This document shows, one piece after another, positions 54,050 to 62,366 of a stretch of 64,000 nt of DNA. How positions within the stretch are numbered: the stretch's first letter is position 1; each line of letters starts with the position of its first letter. This stretch comes from Candidatus Methanomethylophilaceae archaeon (GTDB lineage Archaea; Thermoplasmatota; Thermoplasmata; Methanomassiliicoccales; Methanomethylophilaceae), in the NCBI GenBank assembly GCA_017540825.1, contig JAFYAH010000016.1, positions 1 through 64,000 of the forward strand. The letters run 5' to 3'. Below the pieces are notes generated by a model. It was not told where the DNA came from. It saw only the letters and a list, made by a program, of their open reading frames with translations, and did no database searches. Position numbers and translations under genes: made by a program.

Positions 54050-55078
54050 ATGGGGCCTTCCTCACTGCCTCAAGGTCGGCGAGGCGGCATGGACGCTCTG
54101 CTCTACAACAATTTCGAGATCACACCGTTCGAATCGGGCCTCAGATACTCCATCATCGGCCCTGACGGATCGACCGATGTGATGAACTATCCTTTCGAGG
54201 GGTTCGTCGTGAACCATATGGTCACGGACATGCCGAGGTTCTCCAACAGGAACCAAATCGGCCACATGAACTACATCATGATAGACTGCACGGTGCGCGG
54301 TAGGATGACCATAGAGTACAGCGGAAAGCATCTGTCCCTGTCGCCCGGCAGCGTCGTCATCTATTACCCGGTGAGCGTGCAGTCGTTCATGACCGTCCAC
54401 ACGGAAGGATACGAGTCGATCACCATCGGAATAGACCTGGACAGATACGGCATCCTGCCCGAAGACGCCGATATGGAGCCTGTCGGCGCTGTCGGGCGGT
54501 TCGTTGAGCAGCACAAGGACAGGCCGCTGTGGCCTTTGAGGCTGCCAGACAGGCCCATGGCCGACGTCATAGCCATCTAGAGGGCCTTGGTTCGTCCTGA
54601 GAGAAGGGCGCTGATCCATGCTCTCGTGGACGAGATCCTGGAAGACCTTTCCGAGCCGCTGGACGCTCGCTCCGAGGGGATGGTCCTGACAGATTACGCG
54701 AAAAGGGAGGACCGGCTGTACGACAGGCTGGCGTCTTGCTACGACCGCCCATGCAACATGAGGGAGGCATGCCTGGACCTCGGCATGGACAGATGCAACA
54801 TATGCTCGTCCTTCTCGAAGGTGTACGGGGATACGCCCTACGCATTCCATAAGCGCCAGAGGATGCTCTGTGCCTCCGGCGAGCTGATGGTCGGCGACGA
54901 GCCCATCGGGGCGATCGCGAACGGCATCGGCTTCCAGAAGGAGAGCAAATTCGCCGAGGAGTTCCAGAAGATGTTCGGATGCACCCCCAGCCGGTTCAGG
55001 AAGAGGTGCCGCAGTATGCTCGACGGATCGTCCCGCATCGACAGCCGAAGCGGCCGTCCTGCCGGCTCCCGAGGTTAA
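54050..55078 (+). CDS. AraC-family regulator with in-frame amber codon
   Basis: A 342-codon gene divergent from the uptake operon. The N-terminal part (NFEITPFESGLRYSIIGPDG, then LSPGSVVIYYPVSVQSFMTV) is an AraC-type ligand-binding region. Codon 177 is TAG (54578-54580), between PMADVIAI and RALVRPERRALIHALVDEIL. The C-terminal part has the double helix-turn-helix: CNMREACLDLGMDRCNICSS and EPIGAIANGIGFQKESKFAE...FGCTPSRFRKR. Without read-through the protein would lose its DNA-binding domain. AraC regulators are uncommon in archaea; transfer from bacteria is likely. ATG 54089 is an alternative start. It stops at TAA. Confidence 0.85.
54578..54580 (+). other. In-frame TAG, codon 177 of the AraC regulator
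   Basis: Lies between the ligand-binding and DNA-binding halves. Both halves are in the same frame with no other stop, and the second half has no ATG start nearby and no ribosome-binding site. Confidence 0.75.
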
Positions 55079-55115
55079 GGTTATAAGGTCGCTGGGAATC
55101 GCTCCGCCGACAGAC

Positions 55116-55472
55116 ATGCTGTTGAGCGCGATCGCGGTGGCGGCCGGAGGAGCCATAGGCGCCGTCCTGAGATTCTCCGTGTACAGGCTCGTCGAGACGG
55201 ATTTCCCATGGGCGACGTTCATCGTGAACATCGTCGGATGCGTCCTGGCGTCGTTCCTGATGTTCCGCTACGGCGTGGACATGCAGGACCAGCTGAAGAC
55301 GTTCCTGTTCGTGGGGCTGTTCGGCGCGTTCACGACCATGTCCACGTTCTCCATCGACACCGTTAACCTCATCGCGGACGGGTCGTACTGGTACGCCGCG
55401 GGCAACGTCCTCCTCAACTCGGCGGTCTGCGTGGCCGGAGCGGCTGCAGGAAGGTACCTGGCGCTCCTGTAA
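55116..55472 (+). CDS. crcB: Fluoride channel CrcB/Fluc
   Basis: A 118-residue, four-helix fluoride exporter. Signature segments are AAGGAIGAVLRFSVYRLV, FPWATFIVNIVGCVLASFLM and the Fluc motif GLFGAFTTMSTFSIDTVNLI. Fluc channels act as dual-topology dimers; a single copy fits a homodimer. It stops at TAA. I see no recognisable fluoride riboswitch in the short gap upstream. Confidence 0.93.
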   Translation: MLLSAIAVAAGGAIGAVLRFSVYRLVETDFPWATFIVNIVGCVLASFLMFRYGVDMQDQLKTFLFVGLFGAFTTMSTFSIDTVNLIADGSYWYAAGNVLLNSAVCVAGAAAGRYLALL

Positions 55473-55519
55473 ATGGAAAGGATGCGGCCCGGAGAACGGC
55501 CGGACCGCGTTTCGTGCGC

Positions 55520-55663
55520 TCACTGGGTCTTTATCATGAACCTGAGGCAGAACGGTATCTTGTCGCTGTGCGCCTTGTGGAACTCCACGCATTCCATGCA
55601 GTTCCCGTGCCTGGGGCAGCTCTCGTTGGGGCAGTTGCAGTTGGGATTCAAGTCCTGTGGCAT
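55520..55663 (-). CDS. Small cysteine-rich protein
   Basis: A 47-residue protein starting MPQDLNPNCNCPNESCPRHG with seven cysteines in the first 40 residues (CNCPNESC, CMEC, then CLRF). It is likely metal-binding. It stops at TGA. It resembles small proteins common in methanogens, but the function is unknown. It lies convergent to crcB and just downstream of ybaK on the same strand. Confidence 0.7.
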   Translation of the reverse strand: MPQDLNPNCNCPNESCPRHGNCMECVEFHKAHSDKIPFCLRFMIKTQ

Positions 55664-55689
55664 GAGATTATGACCGATTGCCGAGTTTA

Positions 55690-56172
55690 TTACTCTTGCG
55701 CAGGCTTCCTGATGTCGGCGAACCTTACCCCCGGGATCGCCTTGGGGATGTCCGAGGAGGCGAGCTCCAGCTGGTATCCTATCTTCCCTGCGCTGACGAA
55801 GAACCTCTCGTGGTCGTTGGCGGTGGAGTCGACTACTACCTTAACGGGGCGCTTTATGCACATCGGGGAGCATCCCCCGTGGACGTAGCCCGTGACGGAC
55901 AGCAGGTCAGCCGACCTTATCATCGACACGGACTTCTCGCCCACTGCGGCGGCGGCCTTCTTCAGATCCAGCTCGCCTGTCACCGGGACCACGAACACGT
56001 AATAGGACCTGTCCTTGGACTGTGTGACGAGGGTCTTGAAGACCTCCTCCGGATGCTCTCCCAGAGCCTCGACGATCTCCATGCCCCCCAGGGGCTCGTC
56101 ACCGTAGGTGTGGACCGAATATGGTATGCCTAGCTTGTCCAGATGCCTCATCGGGTTCGTCTTGACGTCCAT
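55690..56172 (-). CDS. ybaK: YbaK/EbsC-family Cys-tRNA(Pro)/Cys-tRNA(Cys) deacylase
   Basis: A 160-residue editing enzyme that removes mischarged cysteine from tRNA(Pro). It begins MDVKTNPMRHLDKLGIPYSV and contains EEVFKTLVTQSKDRSYYVFV, VPVTGELDLKKAAAAVGEKS, and GYVHGGCSPMCIKRPVKVVV. It stops at TAA. Full length for the family. Confidence 0.92.
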   Translation of the reverse strand: MDVKTNPMRHLDKLGIPYSVHTYGDEPLGGMEIVEALGEHPEEVFKTLVTQSKDRSYYVFVVPVTGELDLKKAAAAVGEKSVSMIRSADLLSVTGYVHGGCSPMCIKRPVKVVVDSTANDHERFFVSAGKIGYQLELASSDIPKAIPGVRFADIRKPAQE

Positions 56173-56217
56173 GAGGCGTCGATTAGGGCGCTGATTTATA
56201 ATTTCATCCGTCGGAGT

Positions 56218-57366
56218 TCAGTCTTTGCCGCCATCGGACTCGAACCTCTTGGCGACCTCCTTGAGGAGCTCCCTTATCTCGAGATGCTGGGGGCACACCT
56301 GCTCGCAGTTCCCGCATTCCATGCAGTCCGATGCCGCGCCATGGCCGCCGGCCGTTATCGACGACCTGTAGTAGAAGCGGCCGGTCCAGTCGTGAAACCT
56401 CTCGTTGGCGTTGAGAGCGGAGAACATCTCCGGTATGAGGATGTCCATCGGGCATTCGTTCTCCTCTATGCAGTAACGGCATCCGGTGCAGGGGACGAGG
56501 GTCATGCTGCTGAATATCGAGCGCACCCTTTCTATCGCCGCCGACTCCTCCTCGGACAGGGGGCGGAAATCCCCCATGGTGGAGAGGTTGTCCTCCATCT
56601 GCGCCATGTCGCTCATCCCGGACAGCACCACGGCCACTCCGGGGAAGCTCGCCGCATAGCGTAGGGCGTAGCTGACGTTGCTGCCGCCTCCCAGGGCGCG
56701 AAGAACGCCGTCCGCCTCATCCGGGAGGTCCGCCAGGCTCCCTCCCTTCACCGGCTCCATCACCATGACGGGGAGCCCGCGCTCCTCGCAGACGGCATAG
56801 ACGTTGTCGCTGTCGACTGAAGGGTTGCCGTAGTCGGCGTAGTTAAGCTGGATCTGCACGAACTCGACCTCGGGATGGTCGTCCAGGATCCTCTCCAGGA
56901 CGTCGGCCCTGTCGTGGAAAGAGAGCCCGAGATGCCTTATCAGGCCTTCGTCCTTCAGATCGGAACAGGCTTCGTAGGCCTTGCAGCGCTGGAACTTGCC
57001 GTAGTTCCTGCTGTTCTGGGAATGCATCAGGTAGAAGTCGAAGTACTCCGTGCCGCACGACTCCAGCTGGCTCTCGAAGAACGGGCGTATGTCCTTCTCT
57101 TTCTCGAAATAGGGCTCGGTCAGCTTGTCGGCCAATAGGAAATCCTTCCTGTCGTGCCTCTCGGAGAGGCATTCGCGCAGCGCGGTCTCGGACTTCCCGC
57201 CGTGGTACGGGCGGGCGGTGTCGAAATAGTTGAAGCCGGAGTCCAGGAAGGCGTCGACCATCCTGCAGAGCTCGTCGCTGTCGACCTCCCCCTCCTTCAA
57301 GGGAAGGCGCATGAGCCCGAACCCGAAGTTCCCTTTGACCTCGGGAAAGAATCTGTTGCCCTCCAT
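56218..57366 (-). CDS. Aldo/keto reductase with C-terminal ferredoxin-like domain
   Basis: A 382-residue protein. Residues 1-280 form an aldo/keto reductase barrel with FGLMRLPL, catalytic Asp and Tyr in NYFDTARPYHGGKSETALRE, Lys in LLADKL and His in FYLMHSQNS. Residues about 290-370 carry two [4Fe-4S] motifs: CTGCRYCIEENECP and CMECGNCEQVCP. It fits the family of ferredoxin-linked reductases of anaerobes; the substrate is unknown. Confidence 0.92.
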   Translation of the reverse strand: MEGNRFFPEVKGNFGFGLMRLPLKEGEVDSDELCRMVDAFLDSGFNYFDTARPYHGGKSETALRECLSERHDRKDFLLADKLTEPYFEKEKDIRPFFESQLESCGTEYFDFYLMHSQNSRNYGKFQRCKAYEACSDLKDEGLIRHLGLSFHDRADVLERILDDHPEVEFVQIQLNYADYGNPSVDSDNVYAVCEERGLPVMVMEPVKGGSLADLPDEADGVLRALGGGSNVSYALRYAASFPGVAVVLSGMSDMAQMEDNLSTMGDFRPLSEEESAAIERVRSIFSSMTLVPCTGCRYCIEENECPMDILIPEMFSALNANERFHDWTGRFYYRSSITAGGHGAASDCMECGNCEQVCPQHLEIRELLKEVAKRFESDGGKD

Positions 57367-57381
57367 TCAGCCGCCTCCGCT

Positions 57382-59010
57382 TCAGAACTTGAACCCGAAC
57401 AGCTTTATCCCCTTCTTCTCCTGGGGCTGGTCGCTGCTCCCGGAGGACGATCCCCCCTTGTAAGCGACCTTCGTCTTCGAAGGGAAGACCTCCGCGCCCA
57501 GGGTGGAGTCCTTGCCGAGCGTGATGGAGTCCAGGGCCGTGCATCTGGTGAAGGCGCGGTCGCCGATCGCCACCGCCGAGGACGGCATGGAGACCGACGA
57601 GAGGGACGTGCATCCGGCGAACGCGCCGGTGCCGATGGCGTTCAGGGACGAGGGGATCGATATCGAGTGCAGGGCGGTGCATCCCGAGAACGACTTGTCC
57701 CCCAGCTTTGACAGCGAGGACGACAGGCCGACGGAGGAGAGCTTCGTGCAGTCGCGGAAGGCCCCCTCCCCCACGGATGTGACCGAGGATGGCATGGACA
57801 CCGAGCACAGGGAGTCGCACCCCTGGAACGCGAAGTCCCCGATGGTCGCGAGGTTGGGCGACATGGTCACCGAGGAGAGGGCGTTGCATTCGCGGAAGGC
57901 CCCCTCGCCCAATGAGGTCACCGAGGGGGGCATGGACACCGACGACAGCGCGGTGCATCCCTGGAACGCGCGCTCCCCTATGGTGGTCAGCGACTGGGGG
58001 AGGCTCACGGAGGCGAGCGCGGTGCACCCGGAGAAGGCGCTCCTCTCTATGGATATCAAAGAAGGCGGCAGAGTCACGGAGGCCAGGGACTTGCAGTCCG
58101 AGAACATCCCCCTCTCCAAGACGGCCAAGGAAGTCGGCAGGGTGATCGCAGCCAAGGACCTGCAGCCGGAGAACGCCCCGTAGTCTATGGTCTTCACCGA
58201 GGGCGGGATCATCGCCTTCGAGAGCGACTTGCACCCCGAGAACGCGTCCTTCCCTATCGACGTCACCGAAGGGGGGATCTCTATGGACTCCAGCGAGGTG
58301 CAGCCCTGGAACGCGCGGTCGCCGATGGACTTCACCGACGGCGGTATGTTTATGCTGACCAGCCTCTTGCATTCCCGGAACATGTCCCTGTCGATCTTGG
58401 AAGTCCTGGGCGGGATTGTGAACGTCTTGAAGCCCTTTATGATCATGCGCAGGGGCCTGGTGCACTTCCCCCCGGAAGAGGCCTTCTCGAACCATTTCAA
58501 GGCCTCGGAGTCGGACTGCAGGCGGGTGCTGTTTGAATAGATGTACGAGAGCTTGTACTGGGACTAGACGTCCCCCTTCTTGGCCAGGTTCAGGACGACG
58601 TCGAAGATCATGAAGTCCATCTGCTCCTTCTTGAAGGGGGTGCCGGAGAGGATGCAGCTGTTCTCCAGCGAGCGGACCGCGCTCTCCGGAGGGTCGGCTA
58701 TCGGGAAGTCGCTCTTCATCAGCTCGCTGACGCCGTCTATGCGCCATATGTCCGCGTCGGCGGCGTTTATGGAGATGAGGTTCTTGGTCATCTCGAGCGC
58801 CTTGTCGAACTCGCCCTTCTGGCAGTAGGCGGCGGCCAACGGCTTCAGGCTGGCCCTCTGCTCCTTGACGGACATCTCGATGTTGATATGGTTTACATCC
58901 TTCGTGACGAGGACCTTGGAGCCACAGTACATGCAGAAGCCGAACTCGCGGGAGTCGTCCAGGTCTATGTCGCCGGCGCAGTTGGGACATTTGAGCGAGA
59001 CTAAAGCCAT
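57382..59010 (-). CDS. Zinc-ribbon, Sel1-repeat and leucine-rich-repeat (BspA-like) protein with in-frame amber codon
   Basis: ATG 59010 begins MALVSLKCPNCAGDIDLDDS, a zinc ribbon (CPNC...CMYC). A helical region follows, ending NLAKKGDV. Codon 149 is TAG (58564-58566), then SQYKLSYIYSNSTRLQSDSE and ALKWFEKASSGG. These two sides together form one Sel1 repeat (A..GD-x-xQY.L...Y......D..EA.KWF.KA...G). About 14 BspA-type leucine-rich repeats (SIxIPPSVxSIGDxAFxGCxSL) fill residues about 190-520. It stops at TGA. BspA-like repeats mediate adhesion or protein contact; no signal peptide is seen, so it is probably cytoplasmic. Without read-through, the LRR part would have only a TTG start. Confidence 0.85.
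58564..58566 (-). other. In-frame TAG, codon 149, inside a Sel1 repeat
   Basis: The TAG interrupts the consensus GD-x-xSQYKL of a Sel1 repeat at a position usually held by a polar residue. This places the codon within a folded domain and strongly supports a sense reading. Confidence 0.85.
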
Positions 59011-59196
59011 GAGCGCCCGTATGCGATAGTTGCGTATTATCGTTGCGACACGGGGATGCGCCGTCGCTGCTATGCATAAGTCGGGCTCTCCGCGATGCAG
59101 CTGCCGAGAACGACCGCTCGCCGCGGGATGCCGACGGCTCCTCCAGATGGCACCTGGCCGGGCTAGGGTAAATATCCCTATTCGCATCACCGCCTC

Positions 59197-61362
59197 ATGA
59201 GGATCACGATAAGGGGGACCGTGCAGGGCGTCGGGTTCAGGCCTGCGGTGTACCGTGCCGCCGAGCGCTGCGGAGCCTCCGGAGCCGTATGGAACGACGG
59301 GTCCGACGTGGTCATCGACACGGATTCGGGCGACGGGATCCTGGAAGAGCTGCTGGCTAGCCTCCCGCCCCTGGCGCGCATAGAGTCCGTAGAGAAAGAG
59401 GACGTCCCATACACGGGCGAGAGGGGGTTCTCGATATCGCCGTCCGGGAGCAGCGGCCGCGGCGCGTCCATCCCTGCGGACAGCGCGGTATGCGACGAGT
59501 GCCTGAAGGAGATCTTCGGCGACGGGAGGCGCTCCGGGTATCCTTTCACCACCTGCACTGGCTGCGGGCCCCGCTTCACCCTTCTCAAAGGGATGCCCTA
59601 CGACCGCCCCCTGACCTCGATGGAGTCGTTCCCCCTCTGCCCGGAGTGCGGGCGCGAGTACTCCGACCCGGCGGACAGGAGGTTCCACCACCAGACCGTA
59701 TGCTGCCCGGAGTGCGGGCCGAAGTACAGGCTGGAGCTCGCGAACGGGACCGCGGTAAAGGACGACCCCATCGGAAAGCTGGCGAGGATGCTGGACGAAG
59801 GCTCGATCGCTGTCGTCAAAGGATGGGGCGGGATGTACATCTGCTGCAGCCTGGACGAGCTCCCCAGGATGAGGGAGTGGTACGGCAGGAGGAACAAGCC
59901 GTTCGCCGTCATGGCGGGGAGCATGGAGGCCCTCAGGCGCTACGCCTCGCCGACAGAGGAAGAGGAGATGGAGCTGCTGTCTCCGCACAGGCCGATCGTC
60001 CTGGTGGAGAAGAAGAGAAGCCGGGTCACCGAGCTCATGTCCCCCGGCCTGGACAACGTCGGCATGTTCCTCCCCTACGCCGGGATGCACCACATACTGT
60101 TCTCCAGGCTGGAGCACGACGCCCTTGTCATGACATCCGCCAACATCCCCGGGGAGCCCATGATCGTCGACGACGAGGCCGTCAAAGAGCTGGGGGCCGA
60201 CGCCTACCTCCTGCATGACCAGCCGATAGTGAACCGCGCGGACGACTCCGTGCTCAGGATGTTCGAGGGAAGGACGCAGTTCATAAGAAGGTCGAGGGGG
60301 CACGTCCCGTTCGGGCTGTCCGTCCCGCACGCGGGCGACGCGGTCGCTCTGGGCGCACAGGAGAACCTCACCGGCTCCGTCGCCTCCAGAGGGAAGATAT
60401 GGCCCACGCAGCACATCGGCAACGGGGAGAACATAGGGGTCCCGGAGTACCTGGAGGAGGCCGTCAGGACGCAGATAAGGCTGGTGGGATGCTCCCCTCA
60501 GATCGTCGCGGAGGACCTCCATCCAGGATACTCCAACAGAAGGCTGGCCAGAAGGCTCGCGGAAGAATATGGGGCGGAGATCAGGGACATACAGCACCAT
60601 TGGGGACATGCGGCTGCCCTGATGGCCGACAACTCCGTCGATTCCTGCGTAGCGCTGGCTCTGGACGGCACCGGGCATGGAGACGACGGAAAGGCCTGGG
60701 GAGGGGAGGTCATGTCCGCCGACTTCGAGGGATACAGGCGCGTGGCCCACCTGGAGGAGATCCCTCTGCTCGGATCCGAACGCGCTCTGTACGACCTTAG
60801 GCGCCTGGGGTTCGCCATAGACGCGATGAACGGGGACGAGAACCGCGACTTCACGGACAGGGAGTCGGCCGTCCTCTCCAAGCTCATGGGGAAGAGCGTC
60901 GCGACCACCTCGATGGGGAGGCTGCTGGACGCCCTCTCCTTCTATCTCGGGGTATGCACCGAGCGCACGTACGACGGGGAGCCGGCGATGAGGCTGGAGC
61001 CCCTCCTGGCCCACGGCAGGCTCGTCGAAGGATTCGAGACAGAGACCGTCGGAGGCGTAGTGAAGACGGCGCATCTGTTCTCCGGGATCAGAGGAAGGGC
61101 AGACAAGGCCGACGTGGCCTACTCGATAGTCCACAACGTCATGCAGGAGATGGTCCAGGCAGCCGTCGAGGAGGCGGACAGGTCCGGCATAGGGTGCGTC
61201 GGCATCACGGGAGGGGTCTCGTACAACGCCCCCATATCTAAATTATTCAGAGACATGGTTAAATCATCTGACCATCTATCCATCCAACACAAAGACGTTC
61301 CCAACGGAGACGGGGGGATATCGGTCGGCCAAGCCGCCATAGCCTTGAGGATGATCAGATGA
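59197..61362 (+). CDS. hypF: Carbamoyltransferase HypF (hydrogenase maturation)
   Basis: A 721-residue enzyme making the cyanide ligand of [NiFe]-hydrogenase from carbamoyl phosphate. Domains in order: acylphosphatase (GTVQGVGFRPAVYRAAERCG), zinc fingers (CDECLKEIF, CTGCGPRFT, CPECGREYSD, CCPECGPKY), YrdC-like and Kae1-like carbamoyl transferase (IQHHWGHAAALMADN, ALDGTGHGDDGKAWGGEVMS). Its TGA overlaps the next ATG. Confidence 0.95.
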   Translation: MRITIRGTVQGVGFRPAVYRAAERCGASGAVWNDGSDVVIDTDSGDGILEELLASLPPLARIESVEKEDVPYTGERGFSISPSGSSGRGASIPADSAVCDECLKEIFGDGRRSGYPFTTCTGCGPRFTLLKGMPYDRPLTSMESFPLCPECGREYSDPADRRFHHQTVCCPECGPKYRLELANGTAVKDDPIGKLARMLDEGSIAVVKGWGGMYICCSLDELPRMREWYGRRNKPFAVMAGSMEALRRYASPTEEEEMELLSPHRPIVLVEKKRSRVTELMSPGLDNVGMFLPYAGMHHILFSRLEHDALVMTSANIPGEPMIVDDEAVKELGADAYLLHDQPIVNRADDSVLRMFEGRTQFIRRSRGHVPFGLSVPHAGDAVALGAQENLTGSVASRGKIWPTQHIGNGENIGVPEYLEEAVRTQIRLVGCSPQIVAEDLHPGYSNRRLARRLAEEYGAEIRDIQHHWGHAAALMADNSVDSCVALALDGTGHGDDGKAWGGEVMSADFEGYRRVAHLEEIPLLGSERALYDLRRLGFAIDAMNGDENRDFTDRESAVLSKLMGKSVATTSMGRLLDALSFYLGVCTERTYDGEPAMRLEPLLAHGRLVEGFETETVGGVVKTAHLFSGIRGRADKADVAYSIVHNVMQEMVQAAVEEADRSGIGCVGITGGVSYNAPISKLFRDMVKSSDHLSIQHKDVPNGDGGISVGQAAIALRMIR

Positions 61363-62366
61363 AGAACACGCTGTTCGTGCTGCTGGACGGAGCAGAGGAC
61401 CACCCGCACCCGCTTCTCGGAGGAAGGAAGCCCATCGACGCGGCGGACATGCCGTTCCTCAGGAGCAGGGCGACCCACAGGCTGAAGACGACTGGGAGAG
61501 GGTACACGCACCTCTTCCTCAACGAGTTCTTCACCGGCCATCCCCCGGACATGCCCCGCGCGGCGCTGGAGGCCATGGGGCTGGGGATGGACATGTCCGG
61601 GCCCAGGAGGACGGCGTACAGGCTGAGCCCCGCCGTCATAGCCGACGGCATGGTACGCTGGGAGTACAGGACGACGGAGCAGACGGAGAGGCTGGTACCG
61701 ACCGTAGAGTCGCACATGGACATCGTGGATCCCTACGACCCCCAGATCAGGTTCTTCATTGGCGGGAGGGCGGTCCTGACCATGGACTGCGACGACATCC
61801 CCGACCTCCCCTCCCCGCCCAGGGACGCGCCCTACGTCGAGGTCCCCGGAGACCTTGGAAGGCTGGTCTCTGCGGTGGCTGACGACTTGGACGGGACGAC
61901 GGACTACCCCTGGGGATGCGGAAGGCTGGGGCCCCAGCACCCTCCCGTGAGAGGAATCGGGAAGCTAACCGCGATATCCGACAGCCCCACCTCGCTGGGC
62001 ATCTGCGCCTCGCTGGGATTCGACATAGAGCTCATCGACGACCTGGACGAGAGGTTCCCGGCCGCCCGCGAGGCGCTCAAAAAAGGGGACGTCTTCCTGC
62101 ATGTGGACGAGGTGGACGAGTACAGCCACCAGAAGGACCCTTTCAAGAAGAAGGCCGTCCTGGAGCATGCGGACAGGATGATGGGGGAGCATTTCTCCGA
62201 CGTTGACAACATAATCTATTTCGTCGACCACGGGACGTCCTGCGTCACAGGCGAACATATTTTGATGGACGTCCCGTTATGGACGACAATTGACACAGGG
62301 CTACCTGACGGCTCAATGGTCCCCTTGGACCGCGTCGTCGAGCTGCTCCTCGAGAACAGGATATGA
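61359..62366 (+). CDS. 2,3-bisphosphoglycerate-independent phosphoglycerate mutase-like protein (ApgM family)
   Basis: A 335-residue alkaline-phosphatase-superfamily protein of the archaeal ApgM type. Metal sites are visible: LFVLLDGAEDHP at the start, then FLHVDEVDEYSHQKDPFKKK and YFVDHGTSCVTGEHILMDVP. It overlaps hypF by 4 bases and cobT by 4 bases, so the three genes are tightly coupled. It may be a true mutase or a related enzyme. Confidence 0.85.
   Translation: MKNTLFVLLDGAEDHPHPLLGGRKPIDAADMPFLRSRATHRLKTTGRGYTHLFLNEFFTGHPPDMPRAALEAMGLGMDMSGPRRTAYRLSPAVIADGMVRWEYRTTEQTERLVPTVESHMDIVDPYDPQIRFFIGGRAVLTMDCDDIPDLPSPPRDAPYVEVPGDLGRLVSAVADDLDGTTDYPWGCGRLGPQHPPVRGIGKLTAISDSPTSLGICASLGFDIELIDDLDERFPAAREALKKGDVFLHVDEVDEYSHQKDPFKKKAVLEHADRMMGEHFSDVDNIIYFVDHGTSCVTGEHILMDVPLWTTIDTGLPDGSMVPLDRVVELLLENRI

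Noticed and set aside
55079-55115. Fluoride riboswitch before crcB
   Set aside because: The gap is too short and lacks the conserved pairing and core bases of the fluoride riboswitch.
57503-58183. 226-codon plus-strand frame opposite the leucine-rich repeats
   Set aside because: Its repetitive look (SPIATAEDG-like units) mirrors the LRR gene on the other strand, so it is a shadow.
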